Of a stretch of 64,000 nt of DNA, positions 1-11,035 are shown piece after piece. The notes under the pieces are model-generated. The model made no database searches and had not been told where the DNA came from. It saw only the letters and a list, made by a program, of their open reading frames with translations. Positions within the stretch are counted from its first letter, which is position 1, and each line of letters starts with the position of its first letter. The stretch comes from Diploptera punctata (lineage: Eukaryota > Arthropoda > Insecta > Blattodea > Blaberidae), in NCBI GenBank assembly GCA_030220185.1, contig JASPKZ010008351.1, positions 744,001 to 808,000 of the forward strand, in the 5' to 3' direction. A program made the position numbers and the translations under genes.

Positions 1-140
1 AAAGTAACAATATCAGATAATTTTGATCTTTTATCTGGGCAGTCTTAGTGTCGTATTAGGCAGGATAATTGGAAGTTCACTGTATTTTACTGAAGATAAT
101 GTGACATATAGACTTATTATTTTTTTTTTTTAATATTCAG

Positions 141-230
141 GCATATTTCCATACGCCATTCACCAAACTTGGACTAGTTGCAGAAGGCTGTTCATCATAT
201 TTATTTCCCCGAATTATGGGAATAAGCAAG
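141..230 (+). CDS. ECI2: ECI2-like exon A (internal)
   Basis: Thirty codons, starting [11 protein letters not shown] and ending GISK. It is preceded by a T-rich tract and TTCAG and followed by GTATGT. It covers the active-site loop of the isomerase. Confidence 0.85.
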
Positions 231-3200
231 GTATGTAAATTCTCATTTGTTCTTATTTTAATGTTTTCTATTACAGCAAAAATACTATTATGTAGCAGGA
301 GAGAAGTATAATAGAAAGTTAAATTAATTACTTATACAGCCTATTTAGAGAAAGAGAAAAGTGACTAAGGCTCGAATCTATGAACGCATTAGACCGTAAA
401 AGACATTCTCTGCTGAGAAAGTTGCATCCAAATACGTTTTTGCGTACTCAAAAATCTGTTCATGTGATAACAATTGTTGAAATTCCTAAGCTACCTGGCG
501 AGGTGACTTAGCAGAGAAACGAATCGTGAGCACCCCGATGGAAACCGATGTAGTTTGAAACCTTGCCGCTTTATCCAAGATATCGGACCTTGAAGACTTT
601 GATCATGTTTTTGGTATACGCAGAGAAGAGGACTTTGATAGAGTCTACCAAAGAATTCAACTGGAAGAACAGGAGAATCGGCGTAATATTGCGTGATGCA
701 GATGTTGTCGTATACGGTATTATTTGCAGGACGCAAGTGTAAATGCGTTCCTCTAGCAGACAAAAATAACAGAAGTGATTCTGGGTAATTTCTTGCCAAT
801 ATTACGAAAACGACGACTTTCATGATGCATGACCAGTTAGTGGGTAGCTAATTCGATCTTTGCACTTGCTCACGGAAAGTCAGCTCACCAGTGATTCAAA
901 GTAATTTGAGTACAGACTAATGTATTTGCATGCGGCCCTAAATCAATGTAACAATCATCATTGCCTTCTTTGGAAGCTTAATTGATTATTATATGATAAC
1001 TGTGGGATCAAATACATTTAAGGTTTCTAAAGAAGGCAATGGTGTTACACTGATTATTGTCCATCTCTGGTTCCAAGGTTTGTGCATTCTAACTTGGACA
1101 GGGTCAATGGATTTTTAAGGGTATAGAAATTCTGATTATGGCTTCCTTGAAATGGAGGTAAAGCTGTGATCTACATTTGAATTGCAAAGCTAATGACATA
1201 AAGGGTATTGTTATAAACTGGTTGTCATGTTTTTCTTTCTCTAAATAGACTATAGAAATATAAACAAATTTGGACATTTTGTTCCATAGTTGCATAACAA
1301 CAAGTCAACATATTCACTGATAATTAAGATTTTGGTCTGTTTATTCTTACCTCTCATGGTTGTTTTGTTGAACATGTGTTTCAAGGCTTCTGAGCCCCAT
1401 CTTCAGCTTTTACAGACCGATTTTTCTCAAGCTGTTGGCCCTGATTCTTGACTCCTGCTCCCTCTGCCTGTGGTCCAATGAACTTGCTAATGAGGTTCCT
1501 TTCTCCAGGAATTTCAAAATTCATCATTCTTTCCTTGTTTTTTCCCATATGGTGAGTTCATTTGTGTTTTCTGTTTTAATAATTTTGTGTTTTTCTGACC
1601 AAATGTGAGCAGCCATTAGAACTAAAGAACACATAAGAAATGTAAAAAAAGGGGAAGTAAAAAAATCTGCAGTGGCTGCTCATGTTTGGTCAGAAAAACA
1701 CAAAATAGAAGTAAACACAAAATTATTAAAATAGAAAATCAAATGAACTCATCATATGGGGGAAAAAAAAAACAGTCTGTAAAAGCTGAAGATGGGGCTC
1801 ACAAGCCTTGAAAATATGTTCAACAAAAACAACCATAAGAGGTAAGATTACATAGACCAAATATCTTAATTATTAAATAAACCCCTTAATTAATTAATGA
1901 GTTGGAGAAAATTCTTTAAGGCAATGCTTCGGTAAAATTTGATGAAAAAATTGTTTTTTTCTATTTTAAGCTTTTTATTATGTTTGAACCCTGTACTTTT
2001 ATTTTGCACTTTTGTTTTTTTTTTTTTAATTTCGGCCATATTTAAAGCCCCACACAGCCATTTAAGTCTCCCTATGCGACCACACACTGGCTCTTTAAGG
2101 CAATGCATGTGTGAAATTTGTAAAAATCTATAAATTTCATCAGATCAACCTCAAATTTTAACCATGCCACCTCAGTATCATAGTGATACTATATACCAAA
2201 TTTTGTTAAGCTATCTCAAAAACATTTTGAGAAATTAATTTTTTTTATTAAAAATGTTACTGCTTTTTTATATGTCAATAATATGTTCCTTGTACCAAAC
2301 GGTTTACCATATCTGACTTATTTTTTTTATAAACTTAATAGAGTAATATAAATAAACTGATGTGCAGGTTTCTTTTAATTTGAACTAGTTTAGTAGAAAA
2401 AAAATTCTGTGTTTGTTACATAATTTCTCAATTTTATGAGGGTGACAAATGAATTATATTTAATTACAAATGAACCATTCAATATATATAAAAGATTGCT
2501 TACTTACTTACTTACTCACTGGCACTATCGAACCCATAGGTTCATGGCCACGCAGACATAAGCTCTCCATACATCCCTATACTGAGCTAATGTTTTCCAA
2601 TCATTCCCTGTATAATCTACTTCCCTCAAATCATAGTTAATGTTATTCTCCCACCTCATTCTTGGTCTACCAACTGGGCGTTTTTCCTCTGGCTTTCCTA
2701 CAAGAAGCTTCCAGGCAAGTCTTTCATTCCCCATACGTGCAACATGTCCTGCCCATCGCAGTCTATGAGACTTAACTGTTCTTATTATATCTGGCTTCCT
2801 ATAAAGACCATGTAGTTCATTGTTAAGTAGTCTTCTCCATTCACCTGTCTGTAAGTACTTTATTCTCAAATACTTGTCTTTCCTCCCTTAAAGTAAGAGT
2901 CCATGTTTCGCACCCATATTATATAACTGGTAGAATAATAGTTTTATATATTTTCAGTTTAACGTTTTTTGAAAGGAGTTGGGACATCAAGAGTCTCTGC
3001 AATGCATAATAGCACACATTTCCAGAATTGAGCCTATGTTTAATTTCTTTGTGCATCTCATTCCTATTTGTGATTATTGTTCCTAGGTATTTGAATTCAG
3101 CAACTTCCTCAAAATTTCCCTCATTTGTCATTAGCTGTCCATTTCCATTATATAATGTATTTCTATGTGTGACCATATATTTAATTGCACATCAGTGTTT

Positions 3201-5697
3201 TTACTATGTAATATCTAAAGCTCTCCTGAAAATTTCAAGCAGATTAGTAAAATATTGTGGTATGCAGAGCATTTTGAAAACTCAAAAATGCCGAAAAAAT
3301 ATAGTTGAGAAAAATGAAATTTAAAATTTAACAATGGGTAAGAGCACAATACCTCATTCAGGTAGACTTAAAACTCCCCAGCACCATATGTGTGACCCTC
3401 TGCTGCTTTCTTTTTGGCCTCAACAGCAGTTTTTGTCAATTTGAGTCTTCTCCGGGCTGTTTTGAAGACTCGCTTTGCTGAAACTTCACTGTTTGTGAGT
3501 CGACGTTTATCCCTCATTGCACTAAATTTTTGTCCTGAGGCAGGCACTTAATTGCACACCACTGACTGCAGCTTTCAATTTTTGTTGTTTCACATCCCAT
3601 ATTGAATTCTGCAATCCCTGATGTGACTCAGAATCCAAATGAATCTTTGCACAGTGTTATTTGGGCTAAATGCCCGAAAGAGGTGTTCGTCTCAAAAAAG
3701 AAATTGCTGTCAATATAAATTCCAAGAAATATCTATTTCTCAGTATGGTGTTGTGGTGAGTGATCGAAGGCAGATATTGAAACCTGAGAATGCAGAGATA
3801 CTCACCATGGTTGTTTTTTCTTAAAAGGTAAATTTTGCTTACAAGTTAGTGACTACGATTAAAATTTTATGCATTTTATTGTAATAAAATCAATATCAAT
3901 TGTACAAGCTAAAAGCTGACCTTAACCTACTGGATATATCATTCTTATTGGGTTTAATATACTAAACTAGGATTAAAAAAGACTCAAATTTACATTTTGT
4001 TAATAACTGCCAAATTCCCAATAACATTGAAATCTTGAAATTTTAAAACAAATTTTCCCTTAAAATATAACCACTTTCATGGATCTCTATCAATGAGTCT
4101 TGGCAAACGACACTCCCTGCCCTGTGTTGGTCAAATGCAGAGTATGCTGAATGTTTGATTAGTGTCTTCTTTGCAGCTCTCTGTGTATTTGAAAGATTCC
4201 AGCACTAAGAATAAACATTTTTTACAGGCCAGCGAGATGTTATATTTTGGTCGTCAGATGTGCGCACATGATGCTATGGAATGTGGATTAGTTTCCAAAG
4301 TGTTTCCTCATGCTATATTTGAAAAAGAAGTGTGGCCAAAACTAGAAGAATTAGCTGAAATGCCTAAAGAGGTAATTTGTGTGTGTGTATGTGTTTAATA
4401 CCAATAGAATTTATATTTTGTGCCTTGTGTTCTGCATAAAGAAGTATGTGTAGTCTATTTCTAATTTATCCATCACTTCTTTTTTGACAAACTATGTTAC
4501 ATAATATTTGAAGAGAAAAATTTTTGTCCAGACCAAGACTCAAACCTTGGGACCTTTGGCTTGCCGGGCCAAATGCTCTACCAACTGAGCTACCGAGGCA
4601 AGTTGCGATCTAGATGCAAATTTTTCTCTTATATACGTTGTAATTCCCTTGTGCCAAATGCTTTGAAACCTTTGCTTCTATCTTTGCAAATGGCGGCTTC
4701 TTAGTTAAGAAGACATTTATTGGGAATTTAACACTACTTTATGAAGCCAGTAGGGCTTCTATTGATGTTTTTATTACTGATTTAACACTTCTCACTGAAG
4801 GATAAATTATATTTGAAGAGAAAATTTTTCGCCCAGACCGAGACTCAAACTCGGGACCTTTGGCTTGCTGGGCCAAATGCTCTACCAACTGAAATTTTTC
4901 TCTTCAAATATAATTTATCCTTCAGTAAAATGTGTTAAATCGATAATAAAAACATCAATAGAAGCCCTACTGGCTTCATAAAGTAGTGTTAAATTCCCAA
5001 TAAATGTCTTCTTAACTAAGAAGCCGCCATTTGCAAAGATAGAAGTAAAGGTTTCAAAGCATTTGGCACGAGGGAATTACAATGTATATAAGAGAAAAAT
5101 TTGCGTCTAGATCGCAACTCGCCTCGGTAGCTCAATTGGTAGAGCATTTGGCCCGACAAGCCAAATGTCCTGGGTTCGAGACTCGGTCTGGTAATCTTGA
5201 TACATTCATTCTTTCCACATGTGTAAACCATTTATCTCTATATTCTCTGATTTTCTCATCCAATGGATATATATTTAACTCTGTTCTTATATCTTCATTC
5301 CTTATCCGATCCAATCTTGTGCAGCCTTTTATCTTTTAAGGAAGTTCATTTCTGCGCTTTGTATTCTACTTTGCAATTTTTTGGTCATTACCCAAGTTTT
5401 GCTCCCATAAAGTAATGCAGGCACTGCCAATGTTTTATAAAACTTCAATCTAGTATCTCTTCTTGTTTTATTCTTTAATGTTTTATGTATGCATTTGAAA
5501 ATTTGTAATAAAATAAATGAGGATGTTTTGTTTTTTTTTAGTCAATGTTTGCCTCAAAACGGCTAGTTCGAAACAGACTAAAGGAAGATCTCCACAAAGC
5601 AAACGAGGAAGAGTGCAAAGAGCTTGAAATAAGAATGCAGTCTGAAGAATGTATGAATGCTGTAATTCAATTTTTGAGCAGGAAAAGTAAGATGTAG
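141..5697 (+). CDS. ECI2: Enoyl-CoA delta-isomerase 2-like, 3' three coding exons
   Basis: Spliced gene with coding exons 141-230, 4228-4371 and 5542-5697; earlier exons lie outside the window. All exons are in phase 0 with AG acceptors and GT donors, giving 129 codons plus TAG. The product matches the C-terminal part of peroxisomal delta3,delta2-enoyl-CoA isomerase (crotonase fold), which moves double bonds during beta-oxidation of unsaturated fatty acids. Visible hallmarks: [15 protein letters not shown], whose Glu-Gly-Cys segment holds the family's catalytic Glu; then [20 protein letters not shown]; and the ending FLSRKSKM. The last three residues, SKM, resemble a type-1 peroxisomal targeting signal. 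CDYL-type chromodomain relatives share the fold but end differently, so ECI2 is the better call. Introns of 4.0 kb and 1.2 kb are filled with repeats. Confidence 0.88.
366..941 (+). mobile_element. PIF/Harbinger non-autonomous element, copy A
   Basis: About 570 bp, flanked by the 3-bp duplication TAA (366-368 and 939-941). Imperfect terminal inverted repeats begin GGCTCGAATC and end GCATGCGGCCC, sharing CATTAG near the ends. It carries a degraded start of a transposase-like [13 protein letters not shown] is readable at about 590-620, but the ATG is mutated to ATA. Three related copies lie at 27678, 37574 and 56931. Confidence 0.75.
1319..1880. mobile_element. Penelope-like foldback unit with GIY-YIG remnant
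   Basis: Inverted arms 1319-1426 and about 1781-1877 enclose a decayed PLE 3' end. The + strand reads [10 protein letters not shown] then [16 protein letters not shown], the end of the GIY-YIG endonuclease region, at about 1615-1735; part of it is also copied in inverse orientation. Each arm has a hammerhead-like core: CTGAAGA and GAAA around 1368-1412 (-) and 1786-1820 (+). Each core is followed by AGAGGTAAGA, a splice-donor-like string. Confidence 0.7.
2510..3178 (-). mobile_element. LINE 3' fragment (RT C-terminal region, TAAG-repeat tail)
   Basis: The - strand reads pieces of a non-LTR reverse transcriptase C-terminus: [19 protein letters not shown], then [20 protein letters not shown] and DWKTLAQ, with frame breaks. 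The 3' end is a short tetranucleotide tail (TAAG)n at about 2500-2520. The same family recurs at 36060, 51594, 55350 and 62515. 5'-truncated and not coding. Confidence 0.8.
3368..3546 (-). pseudogene. Transposase-like C-terminal fragment
   Basis: A 49-codon open frame from ATG at 3517 to stop at 3368, very basic ([19 protein letters not shown]) and ending YGAGEF. I associate it with the tail of a Mutator-like transposase only because 3626-3718 on the other strand looks like the preceding part of such a protein. The inverted order means a rearranged relic. Confidence 0.4.
3626..3718 (+). pseudogene. Mutator-like transposase fragment
   Basis: Thirty codons to a stop, reading [20 protein letters not shown]. 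The NESLH..IW..CPK string resembles a segment common to arthropod Mutator-type transposases. Short and isolated, lying within an ECI2 intron. Confidence 0.5.
4228..4371 (+). CDS. ECI2: ECI2-like exon B (internal)
   Basis: Forty-eight codons, [10 protein letters not shown] to EMPKE, after TTTTTTACAG and before GTAATT. Phase 0 on both sides. Confidence 0.85.
4505..5212. repeat. Inverted cluster of tRNA-derived SINEs (family S1)
   Basis: Three S1 units: about 4505-4800 (-), a truncated 4801-4892 (-), and 4893-5212 (+) in opposite orientation, so the two latter meet head to head. Each has a tRNA-like head with A box (TAGCTCARTTGGTAGAGC) and B box (GGTTCGAR), a body of about 230 bp with GCAAATGGCGGCTTCTTA, and the string AGAGAAAAATTT at both edges. 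Confidence 0.75.
5542..5697 (+). CDS. ECI2: ECI2-like terminal exon
   Basis: Fifty-one codons plus TAG at 5695-5697, after a long T tract and AG. Ends with [11 protein letters not shown] is a plausible peroxisomal import signal. Confidence 0.85.
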   Translation, partial: SMFASKRLVRNRLKEDLHKANEEECKELEIRMQSEECMNAVIQFLSRKSKM

Positions 5698-5894
5698 AAA
5701 CTTGATCATGAAATAGGTGAAGCCTTATCAAACTGAATTACTTAATCATCACAATTTTATACATCACATTTTATTTGCATTTAATAATCAAATTAGTCAT
5801 TTATAGTTTTAAAGGCAATTTGTTTGATATCTCCTATTTTCTAATACAATACAGTACACAGCATCACATAAGTTGTTAAACAATTGAAGGTTAA

Positions 5895-5900
5895 AATAAA
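5895..5900 (+). promoter_or_regulatory. Candidate poly(A) signal of the ECI2-like gene
   Basis: AATAAA about 200 nt after the stop codon, in an AT-rich 3' region. Plausible only from position. Confidence 0.35.
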
Positions 5901-5984
5901 AACCTTGATAATTTTCATAGGTACAACTAATTTCGTTGGCATCACGTCAGAACTGATATTAATCTATCTGGGTCCCAAATTTGC

Positions 5985-6335
5985 ATCTTGATCACTCCAT
6001 GGGGGTTTGTGGTGGATGAATCAGAGCCAAGGTAGATTTTCTCAGAGTTTTTTCATGTTTTCCCATGCTATAAACTTAATTTCATTTCTCTACACTTATC
6101 CATTTATTTTCATTTCATTTGCTTGTGATGGTGCAACAGGTTTGGTCAAATGGTATTCTTTTGTATATCACACATCTAAAATAATAATGGCTTCATCCCT
6201 TGACTTGGCATTATGCTGGACAGGAGTAGAGGGTTTCTTGATGATCGTCTTATCTCTATGATTAATACATGTGAATGTGAAGCCTGCAGCCGGCTGGTAG
6301 GTCAAGGGCCTTCTAGGCCTGTCGCACCATGGATT
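5985..6335 (+). repeat. Degraded SINE (family S6) and S5 end
   Basis: Resembles 10750-11040 (TCACTCCATG.GGGTTTG.GGTGGA, later TGTGATGGTGC). It is followed by a short piece (6262-6335) of the S5 family end with CAGCCGGCTGGTAGG. Confidence 0.5.
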
Positions 6336-6432
6336 CAAAAACTGATATTCAAACTATTATTCAAAACACTGTTTCAGCATCAGAAACCATAACTGCTAAA
6401 AATGTCTTCAAAATTAAAAGAAATGGGTAGGC

Positions 6433-6600
6433 TTTCAATATATACCATCCCATATTGGAAAATTCAGGAATGAAATAGCAGACACCCTAGACTAGAAAGA
6501 AACTAAGATTAAAATACCATAAACCCTGAACCACACCTCGGAAGGAAGATAGATGAAGTCAAGAAAACATGGGACCATGAATAGGAAAATAACATTTAAC
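6433..6600 (+). pseudogene. LINE RNase H fragment
   Basis: A short frame reads IPSHIG then NEIADTLD, the end of a LINE-encoded RNase H domain (the GNE.AD motif), then a stop at 6493. A decayed scrap. Confidence 0.5.
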
Positions 6601-7298
6601 CGGTCAATGTCTTAAATGGATAAGGATAATTTGTGAAATTTTATTCAAATAAATTAGCATCAGTAGGAAATAAATTTACATTGTGAGAAATTAAATCTAC
6701 TTAAAAAAATACAAAATATAATTATATAGAAAATAAAGTACTTCTGGTAAAACCTTTAATGTTGTTATTTGCCAATTCATTAAATGAACAACATGGTACA
6801 GTGAAGATGATTTGATATAATTTTCATTCAGTAGAATCCCCAATACCTATTTAATAGAGATCTATGATTAAAATGTTATAAATAAATAAAACATCAATAT
6901 AATAAATTTGAGAATTATGAGGTTTTGTTAACAAGAATCGTATGAATTATGAATTATTCTTACCTCATACATCTATCCCCAGACATAAAAAATCTACAAT
7001 TTATCAAATTAATTGCAAAGATTGCAATAAAGTATATATAGGAAAAAAAAAAAAAAAAAAAGGAATTTAGACACTCGCAAAAAGGACACTTTAAAAACAT
7101 AAAAAATGGTGAAATTGAAAAATCAGCAATAGCAGTAGATAGTTTATTACAGAATCATAGAATTGAAAAAAGAAGCAAAACTTTTGTAAACCTTTGGAAT
7201 TAACAGTTTGGGAAAAGATATACATTCAAAAAAACCATACTAGAACCATGAATTTCGGGTTTCCAGATAAACCAAATTTGATTACAAAGTTCATCAAC

Positions 7299-7642
7299 TT
7301 TTATAAAATTCATGATATGTTCCGTTGAGGTATTATTCAAAATTAATATAAAATTATGGAATATTCACCTGAAAGGTCCGTCTCCTCAACTTAATTAATT
7401 ATTTAACTGTAGCGCTTTCGGGACTTGTCCCATCATCGGCAGGATTCAAAACTGGTGTTTCACTGAAGATCTGGTAGAGTGGGTTGCATGTATTGGGTTC
7501 GTTTTCATTTATCAAGATCTTCAGTGAAACACCAGTTTTGAATCCTGCTGATGATGGGACAAGTCCCGAAAGCGCTACAGTTAAATAATTAATTAAGTTG
7601 AGGAGACGGACCTTTCAGGTGAATATTCCATAATTTTATATT
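7299..7642. mobile_element. Palindromic PLE-type foldback nested in PLE-A
   Basis: Direct repeats AAAGTTCATCAAC at 7286-7298 and 7643-7655 mark the insertion. The arms 7342-7472 and 7515-7644 are near-perfect inverted repeats with a loop of about 42 bp. Each arm carries a hammerhead core; the right one (7541-7585) is intact by inspection, while the left has CCGATGA in place of CTGATGA. Confidence 0.8.
7541..7585 (+). ncRNA. Hammerhead ribozyme, apparently intact
   Basis: CTGATGA at 7548-7554; stem II GGGAC/GTCCC at 7556-7560 and 7563-7567 with an AA loop; GAAA at 7568-7571; short stem III AGC/GCT; then TA at 7576-7577. Stem I pairs CTG 7545-7547 with CAG 7578-7580, placing predicted cleavage after 7577. 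All conserved core positions are present. Short-stem-III type I hammerheads are known in PLEs. Confidence 0.75.
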
Positions 7643-7715
7643 AAAGTTCATCAACAGTACATCAGATGGCAGTTTTAGAAGATTATCGGCATAATGAAAA
7701 ATTGACAGTCGTGAA

Positions 7716-7765
7716 AACAGCTGAAGATGGAAATTATATGTTTCCTGATACTTTAGTTCTGTGTT
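7716..7765 (+). ncRNA. Variant hammerhead-like motif of PLE-A
   Basis: CTGAAGA at 7721, then stem II GGAAA/TTTCC. GATA stands where GAAA is expected, followed by ACT..AGT, T, then CTGTG pairing with the upstream CAG. Stem II differs in sequence but still pairs compared with other PLE-A copies. Activity is doubtful because of GATA. Confidence 0.45.
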
Positions 7766-8004
7766 AAAAAACATAGATGTATGAGGTAAAAAGAATTCAA
7801 GATACATTTGATTCTTAAATAAAACATCACTTGATACTGGACCCAGCAAGTTTAACTTTACACTTTCTTTAGATACACAGTTGGAAGGAAGATAAAAAAA
7901 GATGAAAGTAGTTGAAGAGTGGATTAGAAAAGAAAGTATATGATTTTCACAGTCTAGGCCCAATTGCATCTATAGTCAAAAGTTAAAATACGAGTTACAA
8001 TGTG

Positions 8005-8065
8005 GTTGGTTGGTTGGTATCTAATGTCGAGCACTTGATAATGAAATCATTGTATGATCATTTAA
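8005..8065 (-). repeat. 3' end of I-type LINE
   Basis: Matches the 3' terminus of the element at 49767-50912 (GTTGGTATCTAATGTCGAGC). Confidence 0.6.
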
Positions 8066-8069
8066 AAAA

Positions 8070-8640
8070 AATTATAGATGTCCTATTAATTTTTGTTTTA
8101 ATACTTTAAGAACATAGTTTTAAAAGCAACTTATTTATATTGGTTTTATCTGATCCAATCCTCTTTGTTGCTAATAGCTAATCTTCAACTGCAAGGTACA
8201 AAAGATATCTAATGCAGAATTATGGAAATTTTCTGTATTTGTGGGTTGTAGATGACATTTGGTGCGAAATTATATTTTATATTAATGTTAAAACACTCAT
8301 ATTATGATGAGAAATAATCTGTCTGGAACTTTTAGTTTTATATGAAATAATTGCTACTTTCACATACATACATACATATATATATATTAATTTATAAGGT
8401 TGGTGCCATTATAATATTCTGTGATACTATGTATATATTTAATTATTTTGTTTCCTATGTAATTCAAATTGCAAGGCTTTACATTTAAGTATTACTCAGA
8501 ATTAATTTTTTTTATAATTTTGGTTTAAAATAATGGGTTATAAGTATCAGATAATGGGTTAATAGTGTTTTTATGTGAAAATGGTGTATTTTGTTAGAGA
8601 ACTCTATGAATCCTTTATAATACAATACTATTTAAGGTTC
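8070..8640. other. AT-rich intergenic stretch, nothing recognised
   Basis: No ORF with known motifs, no clear repeat ends. Contains a short TATA run near 8376. Confidence 0.5.
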
Positions 8641-8724
8641 GCCGTGCTCGCTCAGGTGGTAGCATGACTAGCAAGGCCCAGGTTTGATACTGGCAGACTT
8701 GAAAATTTTAATTCTCTCTTCTCT

Positions 8725-9123
8725 TGTAATCTTGTAAGCCCATGTTTCCCTTAACAGAGATTTAGGCGCTCTCCCCCTACAGGGAAGAATTTGAACCATA
8801 CTAATTTAGTTACACTTGTTTTCGTATAGATGTCATTTGAGTGGTCCGTGGTCAGCGTTCCGCCTCATACTGACATCTAGGAAACCAAGGTAGTACTAGG
8901 ATGGGAAAATTCGGTAAATTTTGCTTAGAGGCCTTTTCATTCAAGCTTAAGGATCTTTTACAAACCTGAAAATCTTCAAACTCGGGACCCATGGCTTAAA
9001 GTCCCTCCCGGAGGACTTGCTCCTTGGATTTTTCCATCCTAAAAAATCCATCGACCGCAGCCGGGTTTGAACCCACGACCCTCGGGACCAGAAGCAAGGA
9101 GCATAACCACTAGTCCACTGCGA
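8725..9123 (-). repeat. SINE family S3
   Basis: About 395 bp with a tRNA-like head on the - strand at about 9050-9123 (GTGGACTAGTGGTTA A box, GGTTCAAACCC B box) and a body matching the + copy at 36388-36785. Confidence 0.75.
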
Positions 9124-9324
9124 TAATTTTAATTGTAAAATGAATAAATTAAATTAATTTAGTTCTAAAATTTTCAATCTTAAGACCAGGAAGGGTGGTG
9201 GTATACAATTTTTCATCACTAGATTATGCACCAGATTCTTGAATTAATTTTCAAATCCCTCTGCAGTACATATGCTGAGAAGGCATGCGATACTTTTGAT
9301 AGTAATTTGTCCATTGGATGGAGA

Positions 9325-9412
9325 TGTTAAGCTTGGCAGATCCCAGCACGGAAAGTTAAAGGTTCGGGGTTCGATTCCCGGTTCAGGCAAAAATTTTTCT
9401 CTTTACCATAGT
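9325..9412 (+). repeat. SINE S4 head fragment
   Basis: B-box string GGTTCGGGGTTCGATTCCC then AAATTTTTCTCTTTACCAT, identical in layout to 46635-46730. Confidence 0.6.
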
Positions 9413-9579
9413 AGTAGTATTCAAATGTTCTGAAGCTCTTGATTTGTCATCATTCGCTTGCGGGCTTCGCAATAATATTTGCTTTGGAAAGCATATTGAA
9501 CATCTTTTGTAGTTCATTTTGCATGATCCAGAGTGCACCTGCTAGTATTACCAGCGGAGGCAAACTACATTACACTCGT

Positions 9580-9945
9580 TTTTTTATAAATATTTAGGAG
9601 AAAAGAAATGAAGAGTTCCCCTAGGCCTCAAGAACTCTAATACCATCAGGTTAGAAGAAAACAAGAGTTCAGTCAAGGGAGACTGGATAGGAAAGTTGAA
9701 AGAGGGAATTGGTATATGGAAAGGAATAAATATCAATTTAGATATAAGAAATGAAAGGAGCAAAACCATATTTTGTACAAACAAGCAGTATCTAATAGTT
9801 GAACACACAGACTTGTGAATGTTCCCATGAGCAAAGAAAATTTCAAGAAAGAGAAAAAGCACATTATAAAAATTGCAAAAGATAATGGATTTCAAGAAAA
9901 GATGATTCACAAGAAAATAAATTCAAGGAACAAAAAATACCATTG
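9580..9945 (+). pseudogene. PLE reverse transcriptase C-terminal fragment
   Basis: Reads HRLVNVPMSKENFKKEKK then IAKDNGFQEKMIHKKIN, the thumb-region signature of Penelope-like RT. Frame breaks occur upstream. Confidence 0.6.
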
Positions 9946-10750
9946 ATTACAATATTATTTTGATGTTATATCAAGCTTTGTTGTCTCAGGTCTGAGGAGG
10001 ATATATATTACATAGTCAAAATATAATGCAGATATTTTTGTAACATTATTTGAGGATGTATAGTGAATACTTTATACGGTTATTGGTAAATGTATAAGTA
10101 ATTTTTTAAAGTTAAATACAATTAGATAAAAACTGTTGTAATGTATACATTGCAAATATATTTTTTTATTTTGTGATATTGACATACATTAATTAAAATA
10201 CTTTGCTATATATTATGTTAAAATGTAATTATTTTAGAATAAAACTACTTTTCATTATCATTGTTGTGTAGAATTTCTGAATATATAAGTTATGTACTTT
10301 ATTGCTGTATCCAACCCCCATATCCTGAAATCAGAAAAATGTATCATAATTAATTATTTATATTGCAAGGAACTTCACAGTAAATTCTTTAGGCTTTTCA
10401 TAGAACTATTAATAATTTGACAACTCGTGATTGCATTTAGTTGAAGTCATCGTTGAAACATTTTAACACATTCAGTACCAGCAGACAAGCTGGGCATTTA
10501 AACCCCCAGACCAGCTCTTTTACATAACACTTTTGAAATTTCAGTATTATTCCTAAACTATCAGTGACAGAAAATTGAAATTTTGTACATACCTAAGGAA
10601 AACATTTTAGTAGATTTTGATGGTATGATATAAATGGCTATTCAGAAACAAGGAACAGACTTCAAACATTTATTTCTTCCAAACTACAAAAAATAGGAAC
10701 ATAATTCCAGCATTCCTGGAAAGAGAAAAATTCAAATTTCACTATTTTAT
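9946..10750. other. Intergenic, nothing recognised
   Basis: AT-rich sequence without recognisable coding or repeat structure. Confidence 0.5.
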
Positions 10751-11035
10751 GGCACAAGCAGTTAGATGCCCAACTCTCACCGCTGGGATTCCAAGATCGA
10801 GTCTTGGTCACTCCATGTGGGTTTCGTGGTGGACGAAACGGGGCTTGGACAGGTTTTTCCCTGCCACAAATTTCATTCCACCATTTCTCCATATTCATCA
10901 CATCAATTTCGTTCATCCGCCCCTGTGATGGTGCGTCAGGCGTGGTCAGCCAGCACCCTTGTAGTTCATAGACCTCTATAAATATAATATAGGGACCTCA
11001 TCTCATCCCTCGACCCGACCCTGAGTTGGATACGA
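10751..11035 (+). repeat. SINE family S6
   Basis: TRNA-like 5' part (about 10751-10815) and a body with TCACTCCATGTGGGTTTCGT. A degraded second copy is at 5985-6262. Confidence 0.55.

Larger units (their letters stand above)
6911..7819 (+). mobile_element. PLE subfamily A copy, interrupted by a second foldback
   Basis: The left arm is inverted (TATGAGGTT near 6915, CTTACCTCATAC near 6960). GIY-YIG sequence follows (IYQINCKDCNKVYIGK at about 6990-7050), then an A-rich break, then KSAIAV.. remnants and [14 protein letters not shown]. The right arm ends near 7790 with TATGAGGTAAAAAG. At 7299-7642 a different foldback sits inside, flanked by a 13-bp duplication. A hammerhead-like motif is at 7716-7765. 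Confidence 0.7.

Noticed and set aside
491..823. A 110-codon open frame on the - strand.
   Set aside because: It is the antisense of the Harbinger element; the same antisense frame recurs at 27917 and 57040, so it is inherited from the repeat.
7589..7969. A 126-codon open frame on the - strand.
   Set aside because: Most of it runs antisense through PLE-A and the nested foldback. Only its first part was kept as a weak exon candidate.
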